Assembly: GCA_037953625.1 (NCBI GenBank) | Contig: CM075651.1 | Coordinates: 126,136,501 to 126,200,500 of the forward strand | Direction of reading: 5' to 3' | Length of the DNA stretch: 64,000 nt | Source of the DNA: Crotalaria pallida | Taxonomy: Eukaryota; Streptophyta; Magnoliopsida; Fabales; Fabaceae | Shown: in pieces, positions 22,488 through 34,300 of the stretch | Layout: the number at the start of each line of letters is the position of its first letter | Position numbering within the stretch: position 1 is the stretch's first letter | The notes under the pieces: generated by a model | Told to the model about the DNA's origin: nothing | The model's input: the letters and a program-made list of their open reading frames with translations, nothing else | Database searches by the model: none | Program-made: the position numbers and the translations under genes

Positions 22488-23489
22488 ATGGCTGGGCGAC
22501 GTGCCGAAAATGATCGGATGGCTGCTATATTGGAGAACCTGATTCAAATGAATCAAAATCAAGCACACATGCAACATAATCAAGCTGAAAGCATCGCAGC
22601 AGCAGCAACAACAACAACAGTTGCAGCAATGAATTCTCAACCCCCAGCTCCAGTTGCGATTGATTGGTTGGCACGATTCAGGAAGAATGACCCGCTAAAG
22701 TTTGAAGGAGGGTTCAATCCCGATGGGGCACAACTTTGGTTGCAAGAGATTGAAAAGATCCTGAATACCATGGCACCACCGGAGGAACAGAAGGTTCTGC
22801 TGGCACAATACATGTTGACTAGTGAAGCAGAACACTGGTGGCAACAGATGCGGAGGGGTTTGGAGGCGAACAATCAGGCGATCACTTGGGATTTGTTTAA
22901 GAACCGTTTTCTGGGCAAATACTTTCTTGAGGATGTTCGTAGAGAGAAGGAGATAACCTTTCTGCAGCTCGTGCAAGGGAACATGAGCGTTGGTGAATAT
23001 GCTGCTAGGTTTGAAGACTTGATCCGATATGCAGGGAGTTATAGAGATGCTGATGAAAGGACCAAGTGCATCAAGTTCGAAACCGGACTTCGTTCTGAAA
23101 TCAGGATGGCTTTTGAGTATCAAAACATCGCCGACCTGTCTCAGTTGATCAACATGACTAGTACTTATGAAAAGAGTCGGAAACAACGTGCAGCTAAGAA
23201 GCGGAGCAAATTAACGCATGGGTCAGAAGGTTCCAGCCGAGGAAGGGAACCGGCTCAGGAAGGAGATCCATACACCGACATGGGCATTAGAGCAGTAGTG
23301 CCAAGAGACGTGGCCCCGTATGGGGATACCTCAGGAGTTAGGCAACCGTGTTCGCTATGTGGGAAGCCCCACAGGCGTCTATGTCGGTTGTTGAAGCAGC
23401 ACATGAACAAGGGCCTCTGCTATATATGCGGACAACCGGGACACATTGGGGCAAACTGTCCTGGACGTATCGGAGAAGGAAGCGAATAA
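22488..23489 (+). CDS. gag: Retrotransposon Gag polyprotein
   Basis: An uninterrupted 333-aa frame starting MAGRRAENDRMAAILENLIQ. The N-terminus is a short coiled coil with poly-Gln/Ala/Thr. Residues about 60-225 are the Ty3/gypsy gag (capsid-like) domain, with FEGGFNPDGAQLWLQEIEKI, EAEHWWQQM, FLGKYF and VGEYAARFEDLIRYA. A basic linker (KQRAAKKRSK) leads to a CxxC-type CSLCGKPHRRLC and a CCHC zinc knuckle CYICGQPGHIGANC near the end. Gag packages the element RNA. The frame stops soon after the knuckle and nothing downstream encodes pol. An intact reading frame suggests the element was functional in trans until recently. Confidence 0.93.
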   Translation: MAGRRAENDRMAAILENLIQMNQNQAHMQHNQAESIAAAATTTTVAAMNSQPPAPVAIDWLARFRKNDPLKFEGGFNPDGAQLWLQEIEKILNTMAPPEEQKVLLAQYMLTSEAEHWWQQMRRGLEANNQAITWDLFKNRFLGKYFLEDVRREKEITFLQLVQGNMSVGEYAARFEDLIRYAGSYRDADERTKCIKFETGLRSEIRMAFEYQNIADLSQLINMTSTYEKSRKQRAAKKRSKLTHGSEGSSRGREPAQEGDPYTDMGIRAVVPRDVAPYGDTSGVRQPCSLCGKPHRRLCRLLKQHMNKGLCYICGQPGHIGANCPGRIGEGSE

Positions 23490-24368
23490 ACTAACCCAAG
23501 GTATTCTTTTATGTTAATGCTGCATCAACTAATTCCTTTAACGTCTTTGTCTAGATTAAGTGTGGGTAGTGTAATCTAGAAGAAGTCGATAAGTGTTAAA
23601 ACCTTACTTAGTTATAGGACCGCAACAAGAAATCTAACCAAAGACCTTGTGATAGTGTCGTCCTCTAATAGAGTGTAAGGTCAGGATTGGTCATCCTTTC
23701 TCTTGCACCTGTTAAAAGATAATGCTATCATTCAATAACGCAGTGATGTACAGTCGATAAATGCGAGATTGGGACTGACCACCTCGGTCTTTGCGTCTAT
23801 TGACATGTTATATTATTGCAATCATCTAGTTGAGATCCGAATAAACCACCTAGTAATTCTATCTCTGTCGAAAGCCCGATTAAACTTTAATCCTACAGGA
23901 TCTTTACCAAGACGCATGAACAGTGATTCGCAAACCAATCCCATTCAAGACACTCTTATTCTATATTTTCACCGAGAACATCCAACTAAATGATCGAACC
24001 ACCCTTCTAACTCGTATGAGAATTTAGCCGTATGCGTAGGTATGAAGAACCCAGCTCATCAATTCCTGGAATCAACTCAGTTTCCTCCTTGCCTTCGTCT
24101 TACTCAAGTATGTTGATAACAAGTGGGGGAGGATTTCAATCCAAGGAATGGGAGATGGAACTTTAATAATAAGAAAACTGACGATCCTGTGTAGATAGGG
24201 ATATTATGTGGTGCCGGAAGACGGATGTTGAAATGGGCATGATCCTAACCACATATCGAGCGGACAGTAAAAACCAAAGGGGAGTGAAAACCGTGGTCAG
24301 AAGCTTACTAATGGGATGGTTCTCCATTTGAAGGAATTGAACGGAATTTCAGGGACGAAATTCTAATA
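23490..24368 (+). other. Internal non-coding remnant of the gag-only element
   Basis: About 0.9 kb between gag and the polypurine tract where pol would be. No reverse transcriptase or integrase motif is seen in any frame. The last 40 bases retain a frame ending FRDEIL before the polypurine tract, which looks like a polyprotein relic. Confidence 0.7.
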
Positions 24369-24380
24369 AGTGGGGGAGAA
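24369..24380 (+). other. Polypurine tract
   Basis: AGTGGGGGAGAA just before the 3' LTR start TGTAACATCC (24382). It is the priming site for plus-strand DNA synthesis. Confidence 0.8.
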
Positions 24381-24381
24381 T

Positions 24382-26555
24382 TGTAACATCCCTAATTTAA
24401 TTCCAAGCATAATTGATGAATTAATAGAATTAAAGTGGAAGGAATGGGTAGATTAATTGCTTAAAGAATTTTGGGAGAAAGGTGAGTAGTAATTATAAGT
24501 ATTAGGGGTTGTGTAGGAGACAGTGGTGGCAAGGGGCAAAATTATCCAAGCGAAATCGGAAGTTAAATCGGCGTTTTATGTAATAGAAATCAGCCGATGT
24601 TAGAAAATTTGGAATTTATTATAGGATGCTAAGAAATTTAATTCCACCATTGGATATGAAGTTTAAGGTATTAAGAAGCTTGTCTAAAAATTTGGGCCCG
24701 ATCCGACGGTTAACGAAGAAGTTATGGCGAATCGAAGTCTGAAACCACTGGTGCACGCCCAGGCGCACCAGGGTGCATCAGATGCACCAACTCAGGGGCT
24801 CCAGCGCTCAGGCGCGCCACACCTACGCCCAGGCGTGCCCCTGATGCCCAGTTCGCGCACCAACCAGAAAATGGCACGCCAGAGTTCCCCATCCCCCGCA
24901 CCAGACGCACGCACCCCGCACCAGCACCAGCCTGGTGCGTGCCCTGCGCTCAGGCGCACATAAACCGCGCCCAGGCGCGCGGCACGATACAGATCTGCAC
25001 CAGGTCCATAAATGGACGCGCCAGCCCTCCCTTCCCCATTTTTCCTCCGCACCAACTTCTTCCTCCCTCACCCCAGTTCAGTCCCAACGCCCACCAACGC
25101 CCACCACCGCCACCGGAGCACCCCAAGAGCCACCATGAGTGTTTTCCTCTCTCCCTTCCCCTCTTGATCTCTCTCTCGTGGCCCTTTCTCTCTCTCCTTG
25201 GAAACCCCCTTTCCTTCCACCACCATACCCCACCGTGGCCACCACCACGAACCACCACCCACCACCACCATTATGAGCTCTCCTTCCTCTCCCTTTACCT
25301 ATTGATTGAGTACCCTTTCTCTCTTCCTCCTCCCTTGATGTTTCTCTCTCCTCTAGGGCTTTCTCTCTCCTCACCGGATCTCGCCGACGTCGATACCGGT
25401 CGTGATTCGCACCGGGCTCGTGTTGGGTACTCCGAGGCATGAAGCTTTGGCCTCGATCTGACCGCGATCGTTCTCACTAACGAGGAGCAACACCGACGCC
25501 GACATCGACATCGAGCCACAACCCAGGTTCTTTGTTTAAAATAAAACCCGAGGTAAGAAGGGTTCGTATTACCTCTATTTAAAAAGTAAATTCTAGGAGT
25601 TTATAGTGGTGACTAAGAATAGGGTAATTAAAGAATAAGTTAATGAACCTTAGGGTAATCCCCGCAAATATGAAAGATTTATTTAAATTGACAATGGAAT
25701 AAATTGAATGTGCATAGAATGAGTCCGGAGTGAATGAATATGATAGGATATTAAAAGAGCTAGAATGGAATTGAAAGTGTAGGAAAACACAAAGTAAAGC
25801 CAAGGGAAATTAGTTAAGGAAAACCCGCGAAACGTGAGAGTAAAAGAATATAGAGTATTTGTAATAGGCAAGGAGAGTAGAATGATTAAAACTAAAGGTG
25901 GGGTAAAAGAGGAGTTAACGTATGAAAGCAATAAGAAATCACGGGGTAAACTTAGTTAAGAGTGGTCGGGTAGTAATGAATTCGAAACGAAAATGATAAA
26001 CTAGAATTCCAAATCCAAGAGGGTAATTGGTAAAAGAATTGAGTGAAAAGATGATAAGACAAATAGAGAGAATGTGAGTATGGTAGTGTAGTAGAATGGA
26101 GTAGAGGTAAACTATAGTAATTAAGAAGAAGTATAATGAAAAAGAAAAAGGAAGAGAAGAAGAAAAAGAAAAGAAAAGAAAGGGAAAATAGAAATAATGA
26201 AGAGCTAGTAATGAGAATTGAAATATAATGTATATGGCCTAATTAAGCAAAGCTAGAGGAGAATGAGAATCATTAGTGAACAGAAAATATCTAAATAGAC
26301 GAGAATAAAAATAAAGGGGAAATGATATAAAACGACAAGAGGTCGTGAGACCCTGTCACCATAATGTAAAACGGCGGGAGGTCGTTAGACCCTGTCACCA
26401 TGAGATAAACGGCGGGAGGTCGTTAGACCCTGTCACTATGAGATAAACGGCGGGAGGTCGTTAGACCCTGTCACCATGAGATAAACGACGGGAGGTCGTG
26501 AGACCCTGTCACCATCATATAAAACGGCGGGAGGTCGGTAGACCCTGTCACCATA
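24382..26555 (+). repeat. 3' LTR of the gag-only element (truncated)
   Basis: About 2.17 kb, nearly identical to 16522-19272 minus the hAT MITE. It stops inside or just after the 42-bp repeat array (26327-26555, six units), and foreign AT-rich sequence follows. Confidence 0.88.
26327..26555 (+). repeat. LTR minisatellite of about 42 bp, 6 copies
   Basis: Six GGTCG..GACC units, against five in the other LTR. The truncation point of the LTR coincides with the end of this array. Confidence 0.88.
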
Positions 26556-28615
26556 ATTTATAACAAATTTTTATAATTTACTTTCAAAGAAAAATATATT
26601 TTCTATCGGTTTTCGATTTTTCATAACTTTTTCGTTTTAACTCCGAATCGAATGATTCAAGGGCCAAAATTTTTGTATGAAAATTTATATCTCAACCCTA
26701 CCTCCCCTAAATATATTTATACATGAGGTATAATGATTTAGTGATCATCCTTTCAAAATTTGAATTTTTTCCAATTAAATTCTCATTTCTCCATTTTACA
26801 AACTATGTCTTACAAAAACTCATTTTTTATATCATCATTGAGGACTTCAAATTTTATTTTAAGACCTCTCTTATATTCCTATAAATATATTTATATCACT
26901 TGAATTTATTCTCTCTACGGTTTCCTTTTGTACAAATATGTCTCAAAAACTATCTTAGAAGTCCCAAAATCCTACATTGACTAATCTTACTCATAATAAA
27001 CTAATCCTACATCACCACTTCATCACACTACTCACACCTTGGTGGGCAGCCACGAAGGCAAGATCCCTTTCAAAATTTCACCATGAAAGTTCCAAGATAT
27101 TCCCAACACATTGATGGTCATCATATTCTCTTACACATTCCTTTATTATATCTTACATATTCCTTGCACCTCCAACTTCACGCAATCACTTTCACCCCAA
27201 TTTCCAACACCTAGGGCCTCTACAAATGAGTTAAGCCACTTCATCCTCTCAATTTTAATAACTCATATTCAGACTTTACATGCATTCCTTACTCATTTAG
27301 TTTCATACAAGTTCAAGAGCACAAAAATTTTCTCCTCTTTTCACTAGCTTGGCTGTAACAACTAGGGAAGTGAGAAACAATCCCCTCATCAACTTCTAAC
27401 TCATAATCTCATTCATTTTTGTTATATTCTCACCTCCATAAAATACATATCCATCATAAACGTTCTAAGATCTCGTATTCATCTAAAGAGCAAATTTGGA
27501 AATCAACACTCTCCATCACCCTCTCAAAATCTTGATTTTATATTAGCTTGGAAGAGAGTTATATTTTATTTCCTCTCATATTTATGCTTTATAAAACTTC
27601 ATATGTTCATAATTATTTTACAATGATAGAAACCTTTGTTTTTAAGTGTTATTATTAAGAAAGAATCTAAGTAATTGTTAGAAATTATCTTCTTTGAATA
27701 ATTTTTCTCAACGTAATTCTAGTGAGAAATATTATAAATAAATGATCTATCTTGTAACATGTGCATGTATGGAAAGTTAAGAAAATTTCTTTTCATGGCT
27801 GGACCTAAATAAAAGTTATGCCTAAGAGATGATTTTTATTTTCATTTTAGAAAGGAAATTCAAAAAGCTTTGCATGCATGTATTTTTTGAGAATTTTTGG
27901 AGTTAGAAATGTGTAAAAATGAATTTTTGAGCCATGAATGTATGTTGTGGTGATGCTATCCCAAGTATGAGCATCAATTTGAGTTTAAATTATTTTCTCA
28001 AGTGTATTTGAGATTAGAATTATTTTTAAGTGACATGCATGTATGCTTCAATCCCTTACCAAATGTTTAGGTGTTGTCCCATAATTGCATGGACATGCAC
28101 AAAAGCCTAAATGATTTTACAAAATAATTAGGTGTTGTCCCAAAGAATTAGTGAGCTAAGAGTGATTATTTAACACTTGTAACTCATGAAAAATGTTAGT
28201 AACTCTTATTCATGGACTAAGATAATTTTTAGAAGGTTCAAATAAATTTTTAGATGTGTTGGAAATCCTTTGAACCCTTGTTAACAAAGGGGGGGGGGGG
28301 GGGCAACAAAGACAATTTTGTAAAGTTAAGTGATTTTGAAACTAAGAAAGAAATTGAATTATGGATGTTACAAATTTTAAAAATTTTAAAATTATTAAAA
28401 CAATAACCATTTTTATTTTTAAGTTATTTTATTTTAATTATAGTCCATGGAAAGTGTTCGTAACATATTACCTATTGATTTTGGTAAATTTAGAGAAGTT
28501 ATAAGAGTTGTTAAAAGTGTAAGAAAATCAATTTTTGGGCTTAATTAAATTCTGGACTAGCAAGCTAGTTATAATTTAATTTGAATATTTGATGATGTTA
28601 TTTTATCCTAAGTAT
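26556..28615. other. AT-rich unassigned repeat-like DNA
   Basis: No coding region. A phrase containing 'TTAGGTGTTGTCCCA' occurs twice (28068-28082 and 28129-28143), and there is a G15 run near 28290-28304. The style suggests old LTR DNA, but no partner or terminus is visible. Confidence 0.35.
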
Positions 28616-28632
28616 TTAAATAAACTCTTTTT

Positions 28633-28819
28633 TTTGGATGAACCAGGGTATCCACCCGCACAACTGGGTGACTAATCCCTCGCACCACGGTCGGGCCCTT
28701 TCGGGGGCGATGCTCCCAGTAAGGCTTGCTCCATTCACATGCGCCTCGGGTACGACTCGAACCCGCGACCACATGCTTAAGGGACACAAGCCCCTTCCAC
28801 TTGTGTCAGCCTCCACTGG
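28633..28819 (-). mobile_element. tRNA-derived SINE with 17-bp target duplication
   Basis: 187 bp on the minus strand. The head has a box A-like GACACAAGTGGAAGG and a box B-like GGGTTCGAGTC; the tail is an A-run. The direct repeat TTAAATAAACTCTTTTT occurs exactly on both sides (28616-28632 and 28820-28836). A long target duplication plus split RNA polymerase III boxes is diagnostic of a SINE. The KUP intron 1 element at 32195-32366 shares its head (CCCTTAAGCATGT...GGGTTC). Confidence 0.88.
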
Positions 28820-28836
28820 TTAAATAAACTCTTTTT

Positions 28837-31119
28837 ATGATGTATAAAACATGTATGTAAAATATATTGTTTCTAAGTGATTCCGGGTCAAGAAACATAG
28901 TGATTTTTGAGATAAATGAAACTCAAAATATCACACCTTAATGATTTTGTATTGATAAGATAAAATTGATTTTTTGATATATGATTAAATGATTTTAAAG
29001 AATCTTGGTGGAAAAAGTGTTAAATTGTGGACTACCGGATATTTGAGGATTAAAATGTAAGAGTTTTGTTTTATTTAAAAAATAAGCATATATTTTGGGA
29101 GAAAGAAACTAAATTTTCTAATTAGAATTCATGATTTAAAACTGAATAATTATTAATTATCCCATCATTTGAATTAAAGGAGAAGTATTTTCGCAAGATG
29201 CAAGAAACGTAGAAACAGTCGAAAATCAAACCTTCACCGAAAGATTATCAGGTGAGAGAGAAGTTATCCTAAGATATATTGGTATCTAGTAATGATATTG
29301 AGACACTCCGTACTTACTCAAAGTCGGAGAATTTTCGGGTCTGTTAAAAATAGTAGTATAATACGATAATTGAAGTACTTTTGATTGTACCGTATAATAT
29401 GAAAACCTAAGACCCTTATGCTATGTTATCATGCTGTCAAATTAAATGATTGATGATTTAGTACTGTATCATGATTTATTGTCATCATTACTGTTGCATG
29501 GGACACCAAGAACTACCCCATTGTCGAGTGCCGAAAACCATAATGATTGAGAGGTCCAAGAGATTAGGACCTTGCAGTCGGATTCTGCCTTAATATTTTG
29601 AGCAAGGAAATTGGAAACAAAAATGATTTTGGGTTGGAGACCTGAAGACACATAGTATAGACTTAAATTATTTTCATATGACAGATAAAATAATTTTCTT
29701 ATGCAAGATTGGTAGGGCATGCAACTGTCATGACTCTGTCTCATTGATTATGCACTATTGAGTTTGAGTATTGTGATCATAGTAGTGGTTATAGATCCTT
29801 GTACGAGTGTGGTATTTGCTATATTTTGAGTTGGATTACTTTCAAGTCGAGTCCCATAGAAGCATTCTGCATAGTGTGTCATACTTCCGGTTTGGGTCGT
29901 GTACCATCGTAGTAGCCACTGTGTTGGAGATGACTTAGGATGGATCGACTACATGAATTATGGGACAACGGTATTTGAACAAAGACCAGTAACCTATTGA
30001 AGTAGTGGAGAGGAAGACATAGTGTTTATCTGCGTGTATGATCAGGATAGGGAAGAGCAATGATAGTGATACGTCAAGAAGTCAAGATGAGTCTTTCGAG
30101 GTAGGAAAAAGCCACAAGGGCTTGGGTAGGCCTGCAGGCTGTTCAGTGTCGTGGCTGAAGTACTACACGTACATTAGATAGATGACTGTCGCCCCCTTAA
30201 CTAAATCTGGATTAGTGAGAGGGATCTTAAACACGGCGAGATGGGCTCCGTGCTTTTGCACTTTGCTAGGCTGATATCATATTATTATTCGGTGTCAGAT
30301 TCCTCAGAATGCCGATGTGGCTAGAGATCCCGTACTCTTGGTTGATTCTGATTAAGTGGTTGGACTATCCGAGGAGATGTAAACTATATATGACGTTCAG
30401 TTCCCCTTGCACTAATTACAGAAATTCCATATAGTGGTGATGCGAGTGTCTTTGAGAGAGTTACTTTGGACAGAAAACCCTTACTCTAACGACATGCTTT
30501 ATAGGTGCATTTATATATGTTTATCTCTTTATTTTTAGTTCTTAATATTATTGCTAGTGTAATTCCAAGTAGTTGATGAGAGTAAATTTTTTTGTCTATT
30601 TATGTGTCTTATTTAGAAATTCAAGAGTGTAATAATTGTTACTATTTTGTATGTTTATTCTTATTTAATAGGATATTGATTTTGCATAAATAAACCTACA
30701 AAGTCAACCCACAAACAAGCCTACACAATAAGAAAGTGACATGTGTCACTTTTCAACCAATCAATAATAAGCAAATAACACATGTCATTTGCTTTGTGGT
30801 GTAAGCCAATTCGTAGGTTAATTTTGCAAGTCCCATCAATCATAGAAAGATAACAATTAGAGAAAAATATAACTAATTTATTGATAATCAAAGCAATTAT
30901 TGCATTTCATATCGAATGTATTATTATTATTTTTTTTGAAATTGAATAAATAAAAAATAGGAACGAAGGCAATAATAATTACTTAAAATATCGAAAAAAC
31001 GTGAGAAAATATAAAAAGTTGATATGGGATTAAGAGCCAAAATTTGTTCCTTGGAGATGCTCTAAGCAACCTATGAAGTGACGCATTTAGAATTCGCCTA
31101 TCTCAAATCACTAATCTTC

Positions 31120-31120
<1 letters not shown>
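28837..31120. other. AT-rich unassigned region
   Basis: No gene recognised; the open frames are short and lack family features. The region has the look of eroded LTR sequence, but no LTR pair was found. The promoter of the KUP gene should lie in the last part. Confidence 0.35.

Positions 31121-31148
<28 letters not shown>
31121..31148 (+). repeat. Poly(A) tract
   Basis: An A-run of about 28 bases followed by A/T-rich sequence, some 200 bp before the KUP start codon. It could be a retroposon tail or promoter poly(dA:dT). Confidence 0.6.
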
Positions 31149-31150
<2 letters not shown>

Positions 31151-31348
31151 AAAAAAATAAAATAAAAAAAGAGTGTATCAAAATTGTGGTGAAGGCAGCG
31201 AAATCAGTTAGAAGTAAGGAGTACAAGGAACTAGTTAATTTCTTTGTTCCAATTCCCTCTCCGATCCCAAATTGCACAATTTCAAAACCCTAAAATCCAT
31301 TATTTTCCCCAATTTGCACCTTCGATTCGAGCTTTTGCAGCTCTACCT

Positions 31349-34300
31349 ATGATGGCCGAGGAGGAAGGTGACCCCGAAAGAGGATCTTCAATGGATTCCA
31401 CCGAATCGAGGTGGGTTTTCCAGGAAGATGAGGATGCGTCTGAGATTGAAGATTTCGAAGCTGATTTTCCTATGATTGATTCCGAAGATGAGGAAAATGG
31501 AGAGCATAGACTCATTCGAACCGGCCCTCGAATCGATTCCTTCGATGTTGAAGCTCTTGAGGTCCCTGGTGCTCATAGAAGTGACTATGAGGTAAGATTC
31601 AATGCTTAAAGTTTCATTTTTCATTTTTTATTTTCTTTATATATGGTGCATTATTGTTACTATGTTAGATTTTTAGTTGTTTCATTTCCTTATTAGCTTC
31701 TTTTTCTACATTGGAAACGTTTATGTTTTATCTGTGACTTTGTATGCGTCCATCACTTTGGTCTCTCACATTATCAAAATTACATATTCCTTCCTAAATT
31801 GAAAAAGTAATTCAGATTAGTCCTTGTCTTCTTATTCACGTTGTTCACTTTAGTCTGTACCAATAGTTAATCTTAATAACTTTTGTCAATCTCGTGTGTG
31901 ATTGTGTAGTTTCTGTAATGTTAGGGACGAAAGTGATGACCGCTTGCAAAGTTGGGGAGTGAAGTGGTAGTTAACTCTTAAATTTAGGAGCAACAAAATG
32001 TGTTTTATTTTTTAATTTTCGGAGCTTTTTAAAGCTGTCTAGTAAGATTTTGATCATAAGATGTTTTCATTTTTCAATGCAAAATATGTTAATCCAAAGT
32101 CCAAACAACTGTGTTGGCTGGCATAGATATCTGTGATGGGTGATGTGAATTATTTTGTGTTCTTTGCATATGGAATTTACTCACTGTCTAGTGTACCAAC
32201 GTGTGTCAGTCCAAGTGTGGAAGGGACTGGGGTCCCTTAAGCATGTTATCATGGGTTCAATACATGGAATCATGCGTATGAAAAAAACTATTGGGAGGGT
32301 CCCTGCTTAGGTGCCTGACAGTATTCAGGATATTAGTCTGGAGGATACGTTGGGAAACAAAACCGAAATCTCTTGCTGCTAATCGTAAGGTTTTTAGCTA
32401 TTGAAACAATCTACAAATTAACGTTTCGTAACTGTTAAATACATTATTTCTGATTGCAGGATATCAGTTTGGGAAAGAAAATTGTATTGATTTTTCAAAC
32501 TCTTGGTGTTGTCTTTGGTGATGTTGGAACAAGTCCATTATACACTTTCAGTGTTATGTTCAGAAAGGCCCCTATCAATGGAAATGAAGATATTCTTGGA
32601 GCACTATCGCTTGTCTTGTACACTCTAATCTTGATTCCTTTAGTGAAGTATGTTCTGGTTGTTCTATTTGCCAATGATGATGGTGAAGGTACATAAATAG
32701 CTGTTCTAAAGACAAACAGCTACTATTATATTCTGTTCTCTTTCCATTCTCCATAATGTTCTGTCCTCAGTTTTGTAGTTGTTTTCAAACCACTGCAGGC
32801 GGTACATTTGCCTTGTACTCTTTGATTTGTCGTAACGCTAAGGTGAGTCTTCTTCCCAATCAGCTGCCATCAGATGCCCGAATATCAGGCTTTAGGCTAA
32901 AGGTGCCATCTGCTGAGCTGGAAAGGTCATTAAAAATCAAGGAAAGGCTAGAGAATTCGCTAACTTTGAAGAAGATTCTACTATTATTAGTGCTTGCTGG
33001 TACTTCTATGGTGATGGCTAACGGGGTCGTTACACCAGCAATGTCAGGTTATTCATTGCTGTTGTGTCATGTATTTTGTGAATTCTTTAAAATCACTTTA
33101 GTCATGATATGTTGGGGGATTGATACCAAAAGCATACTTTTAATAATATATTATTGTTGCTTGTGTTCATGGCCAACTGTTGTTTTCATTTACCATTTCT
33201 TCATATTAATTCTTACTTGATATCTATTTCTTCTGCAGTACTATCATCTGTTAATGGTTTGAAAGTTGGGGTAGATGCAATTGAGAAAGGTAATGTTTAA
33301 CCTATTAATCAACTCTCATCTATAATAGTTGTTAATGCCTGCATTTGATGTTGATATCCATGGATCCACTAAGAGAACTATCATTATTTTTTGGTTTCAA
33401 GATATAAATTATTGTAGCTTTCGCTTTAATAATAATGGCTTTTCAGGGCACATTTTTGTATATAATGTTGTCTGAACTGTGCCTTGGTCCTTCTCTTTGA
33501 GATTAAAATTTAATTTATTTAGCTGGAAAGAGAAAGTTTTGATCTTTGGTTTACCAGTTAGCAAATTTAAGCAGTCTTTTAATTGATAGGAATGTTTATC
33601 TGTGTAGGTTAGTAGTCACTTTTGTAGTTAAATTAATCTTTTTTCTTTTCCCTTGATTATGCAGATGAAGTGGTGATGATTTCCGTTGCATTCCTTGTTA
33701 TTTTGTTCAGTGTACAGAAGTATGGAACAAGTAAAATGGGGCTTTTTGTAGGACCTGCTTTGTTCATATGGTTTTGTTCTCTTGCGGGCATTGGGATATA
33801 CAATCTTGTCAAGTATGACAGTAGAGTCTTGAGGGCATTTAATCCTATTTACATCTATTACTTCTTTGCAAGGAATTCAACTAAAGCATGGTATTCTCTT
33901 GGGGGCTGTATTCTATGTGCAACCGGTAAGCAATTAGTTGAAGGACCATTACTATGTTGGATGCAATAATATATCATCTGTCTTTTCATGTATATTTTTA
34001 GATTTGATTCTGTTGGTGTGTCTGTTTTTCTCTGTTTATAAGCCAATGCATTGCTAGCCATTATCATGGCTAATGTCTAAGTATCTGTTCACTATCTGAG
34101 GTGGAATAAAATGGCTAATGACTCTTTTATGAGAACGTGGTTTCATTGAACCTTGGTCTTTTCTTTCTGTGGTGCTTGAAGAAAAAGAATCATGTTCAAT
34201 TGAACCTTAGTCTTCATTGGTAGGTCATTTGTAAGTACCAATATAAGCCCTTCCTTGGGCTTGTGGCTTGAGACCTTGCCCTTAAAATTTTTTATACTCA

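Larger units (their letters stand above)
16522..26555 (+). mobile_element. Gag-only Ty3/gypsy-derived LTR retrotransposon (TR-GAG type), with nested insertions
   Basis: The 5' LTR spans 16522-22308 (TGTAACATCC...GAGTGTTACA) and the 3' LTR starts at 24382. Removing two hAT insertions and their duplications gives a 5' LTR of about 2.9 kb. The primer-binding site is TGGTATCAGAGC (22313-22324, initiator Met). One gag gene follows (22488-23489), then about 890 bp of non-coding sequence, and a polypurine tract AGTGGGGGAGAA (24369-24380). Just before it, the plus strand still reads NFRDEIL, which resembles the end of an ancestral polyprotein. No protease, reverse transcriptase, RNase H or integrase is present, so it must rely on a helper. 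The 3' LTR breaks off near 26555, after its tandem repeats, and lacks its last 0.8 kb. The element inserted at the end of the Cassandra LTR; its target duplication cannot be checked because the right end is missing. Confidence 0.9.
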
